From Planctomycetaceae bacterium (lineage in GTDB: Bacteria; Planctomycetota; Planctomycetia; Pirellulales; Thermoguttaceae), in the NCBI GenBank assembly GCA_003509805.1, contig DOMV01000356.1, forward strand, positions 2,162-9,423: DNA of 7,262 nucleotides, in the 5' to 3' direction. This document shows, piece after piece, positions 5,279 to 7,262 of this stretch. Position 1 is the stretch's first letter; each line of letters starts with the position of its first letter. The position numbers and the translations under genes are program-made. The notes beneath the pieces were generated by a model. It did not search any database. It was not told the DNA's origin and saw only the letters and a program-made list of their open reading frames with translations.

Positions 5279-7174
5279 CTATTCGCTTTCGCCCTTTTCC
5301 GCCGATTCCTCCTGGAACTGTTCTCTCCAAGGCTCGTTCCGTCGATAGGATTCAAGTTCCTTTTTGAGTTCGTCGATCCGGTCTTCCTCGTCGTCCTGCT
5401 CGGCCGTGTCCACGCTTTTTTGCGACCATTCGATCGCCTTGTCGAACTCGCCGAGTTCGGCATAGGCGGCCGCCAACGTGCTGAGAATGTACGCTTTTTT
5501 GTACTCGGAAAGCTCGCTCGCCTTGGTCGCCAACTCCAAGGCCCGCTTGCCGTCGCGGATCGTGTCGAGCGGCGAGGTGGACAAGAGCCAGGAAAGGTTG
5601 TTCAACACGACTTCGTCTTCCGGTTCCTGCTCCAGGATCGCCTCGAAGGTTTTGGCCGCGTCGCTGTGCCGGCCGACATTCAGCAACGCATTGGCCTTGA
5701 TCCGCAGCGCAAAAAGGTTGTCCGGCTCTCCGTCAAGCACCGACTCGGTGATCTCCAGGGCCTTGCCGCTCTTTTTGGCCGGCAGGTAAACGGAGGCGAG
5801 ATGCAATCGTAGCGTGGTCGCCTCGGGATTTTCCTCCCGTTCCGCCTCGGCGTTCTCCGTGTCCGCGATTTCCGGGACACCGGCCTCGGCGAGCATTTCG
5901 CGGGCCGCTTTCTCCGCCTCGACAAAATCTTTCCGAGCGGCGAAAATATCGATCCGGAGCCGTTTCGCCAACGCATAATCGGGAACAAGCCGGAGCGCGG
6001 CATCGGCATCCTTCATCGCTTTTTCATAGTTCCGCTTTTCCAGGTGGATCGCTCCGCGAAGCCAGAGCACCTGGGGGTCGTCCGTCCGTTTGCGCCGCAG
6101 TTCGTCGAGCACCGGGATCGCCTCGTCGTATTTTTTCCGGATGGCGAGGATGCGGGCCTTTTGGAACAGGTAGCCTTCCTCGTCGCGGGGATCGTCCTTC
6201 AGGAGGAGATCGAACGTCGCGATCGCCTCGTCGTACTTCTGTTGGAGTTCGAAAATACGCGCTTTCTGGAGAAGATAGCCCGCCTTGTTTCGCGGATCCC
6301 CTTCCAGGAGAACGTCGAGAACCTTCAGCGCGTCGTCGAATTTTTCCTGCTGGAGCCGGATTTCCAAAACCATGTGCAGGAGTGCGGGATTGTCCGGCAT
6401 TTGTTCGATCAGCTTTTTGAGCACCTCGATCGCTTCGTCGTATTTTTCGAGCTGGACGTAATTTCCGACTTGGACCATCAGCAATTCCGGGGCGTCGTCC
6501 GATTCCTCAAGCGCTTTGTTCAGGAGTTCCTCGCGCCGGGCCGAATCCTTCTCGATCAGGACTTGCATCAGGAGCGCCTTCGTCCGGATTTCCTTGTCGT
6601 CGCCGGCGGCGGCAATCGCTTTTTCCAGCGATTCCGTCACGATTTTCTCGTCGCCGGGCGGGAGCGTCGCCAACTGGGCCAGCATCAGATAAGCCTTCGG
6701 CTGGTTGGCATCGACCTCGGCGGCGGCACGGAGGTCGTCCATCGCGCGGGTCCGGATCGTCTCCCAGCCTTTGGGGAGTTGTTTCGGCGGTACGTTCAGG
6801 AGATTGTCCCCGAGAAACAGGCCCCGCTGGAGCCGGGTCGCCGCGAGCAATTGCCGGGCAAAATCCAAATTCCCGCCGACGAGCCCTTCCTTGATCGCTT
6901 TTTCGCACAGGCCGATCACCACGCTCAAATCGTCGTCCCCGGTCGGTTGCAGCTTGCGTTCCGTCGCTTCTTCAAGATATTTCAGGCCCGGATTCTCATC
7001 CATCGTTTTCTCATCCGTGGCTTTCGCATCGACGGCTTTCTCATCCGTGATTCTTTCCGCGGCGATTTTTTCCGTGGTTTTCGGGTCCTGTTCACCGGCC
7101 CGGATCGCCGCGGCGGCTGGAAGGAGCAGGATGATCGACAAAACGAAAGGCGTGAATAGGGATATGGTTTTCAT
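5279..7174 (-). CDS. Secreted tetratricopeptide-repeat protein with planctomycete C-terminal TPR signature
   Basis: The product has 631 residues from the ATG at 7174. Residues 1-26 form a clear signal peptide (MKTISLF, hydrophobic FVLSIILLLPAAAA, then AIRA before GEQD), so the protein should act outside the cytoplasmic membrane; a TTG at 7207 would only lengthen the n-region. Residues 27-62 are a charged linker with TDEK-like repeats. Helical TPR-like sequence begins around 135, with best-defined units at 244-277, 278-312, 313-347, 348-381 and 382-415, carrying K[YF]D[ED]A[IL] at each first helix. An acidic insert at about 425-450 interrupts the array. Residues 525-612 form the planctomycete-type ending NNLSWLLSTSP, IRDGKRALELATKA, LSTLAAAYAELGEFDKAIEW. 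The last 19 residues are charged. TPRs mediate protein-protein contact; no enzymatic domain is present and the partner is unknown. It converges on the LptD-like gene, so co-transcription is excluded and a functional link is only speculation. Confidence 0.9.
   Translation of the reverse strand: MKTISLFTPFVLSIILLLPAAAAIRAGEQDPKTTEKIAAERITDEKAVDAKATDEKTMDENPGLKYLEEATERKLQPTGDDDLSVVIGLCEKAIKEGLVGGNLDFARQLLAATRLQRGLFLGDNLLNVPPKQLPKGWETIRTRAMDDLRAAAEVDANQPKAYLMLAQLATLPPGDEKIVTESLEKAIAAAGDDKEIRTKALLMQVLIEKDSARREELLNKALEESDDAPELLMVQVGNYVQLEKYDEAIEVLKKLIEQMPDNPALLHMVLEIRLQQEKFDDALKVLDVLLEGDPRNKAGYLLQKARIFELQQKYDEAIATFDLLLKDDPRDEEGYLFQKARILAIRKKYDEAIPVLDELRRKRTDDPQVLWLRGAIHLEKRNYEKAMKDADAALRLVPDYALAKRLRIDIFAARKDFVEAEKAAREMLAEAGVPEIADTENAEAEREENPEATTLRLHLASVYLPAKKSGKALEITESVLDGEPDNLFALRIKANALLNVGRHSDAAKTFEAILEQEPEDEVVLNNLSWLLSTSPLDTIRDGKRALELATKASELSEYKKAYILSTLAAAYAELGEFDKAIEWSQKSVDTAEQDDEEDRIDELKKELESYRRNEPWREQFQEESAEKGESE
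6134..6343 (-). repeat. Two adjacent, nearly duplicate 35-residue TPR units
   Basis: Units at 6239-6343 (residues 278-312) and 6134-6238 (313-347) are both 105 bp and share K[FY]D[DE]A, then DPR, GYL[LF]QKARI at the same positions. A GATCGCCTCGTCGTA block recurs on the plus strand at 6116-6130 and 6221-6235, with a one-mismatch copy at 6428-6442, spacings of 105 and 207 bp. The similarity at DNA level suggests internal duplication. Confidence 0.7.
6992..7051 (-). repeat. Degenerate TDEK repeats in the linker after the signal peptide of the TPR protein
   Basis: Residues 42-61 read as ITDEK, VDAK, ATDEK and TMDEN units. The matching DNA repeats CTTTCTCATCCGTG-like blocks on the plus strand. 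It is a charged low-complexity spacer between signal peptide and TPR domain. Confidence 0.55.
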
Positions 7175-7262
7175 TGCAGGTGATTTGAAAAACGTAATAG
7201 TATCCAACCAGGGTTAAATGTGTCCATTGACCGTTTAGCCGAGCCACGGACCCGCCGGCGCG

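Noticed and set aside
6044..7159. 371-codon open frame on the plus strand opposite the TPR gene
   Set aside because: It mirrors the TPR repeats (recurrent FLEKIARLV/FFFELD-type strings) and has no signal or domain of its own; the minus strand carries a signal peptide and canonical TPRs.
1..7262. Whole window considered for a defence island, mobile element, biosynthetic cluster or other novel multi-gene system
   Set aside because: The four genes are of ordinary chromosomal types on mixed strands with wide gaps; no transposase, integrase, terminal inverted repeats, CRISPR repeats or toxin-antitoxin pair was seen.

Overview
The window looks like chromosomal DNA of a planctomycete. Three things point that way. 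The long secreted TPR protein ends in a signature (residues 525-612: NNLSWLLSTSP, then IRDGKRALELATKA, then LSTLAAAYAELGEFDKAIEW) that is typical of planctomycete TPR proteins. The partial gene at the left edge combines a disordered N-terminus, a Cys/Gly-rich stretch before a single membrane helix, and a TEPL...VDYFAAL-type segment, all of which I associate with planctomycete-only hypothetical proteins. Finally, intergenic regions are loose and Shine-Dalgarno sequences weak. The DNA is moderately GC-rich by eye. This is an assignment from pattern recognition, not from a search.

Layout, left to right. (1) Positions 1-551, minus strand: the 5' part of a gene for a one-helix membrane protein, cut by the window edge. 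(2) 678-1148, minus: a guanine deaminase (GuaD type, cytidine-deaminase fold) with complete zinc and catalytic motifs. (3) 1149-1704: about 550 bp without a convincing gene, holding a 13-bp tandem repeat and a small hairpin; it must contain the divergent promoters. (4) 1705-5154, plus: one very large gene for an LptD/OstA-type outer-membrane protein with a signal peptide, OstA-like segments and a C-terminal beta-barrel. (5) 5155-5278: a short convergent spacer with no clear terminator. (6) 5279-7174, minus: a secreted TPR-repeat protein, converging on the LptD gene. (7) 7175-7262: upstream sequence of the TPR gene, nothing else recognisable.

The genes do not form one operon. The two envelope-related products (LptD-like barrel and exported TPR protein) are convergently transcribed, and the deaminase is a soluble purine-catabolism enzyme transcribed divergently from the LptD-like gene. 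I see no mobile element, CRISPR array, phage gene, rRNA or tRNA, and no sign of a novel multi-gene system. The most informative item is the oversized LptD-like protein, with its long N-terminal extension, unusual cysteine distribution and a tail after its last predicted strand.
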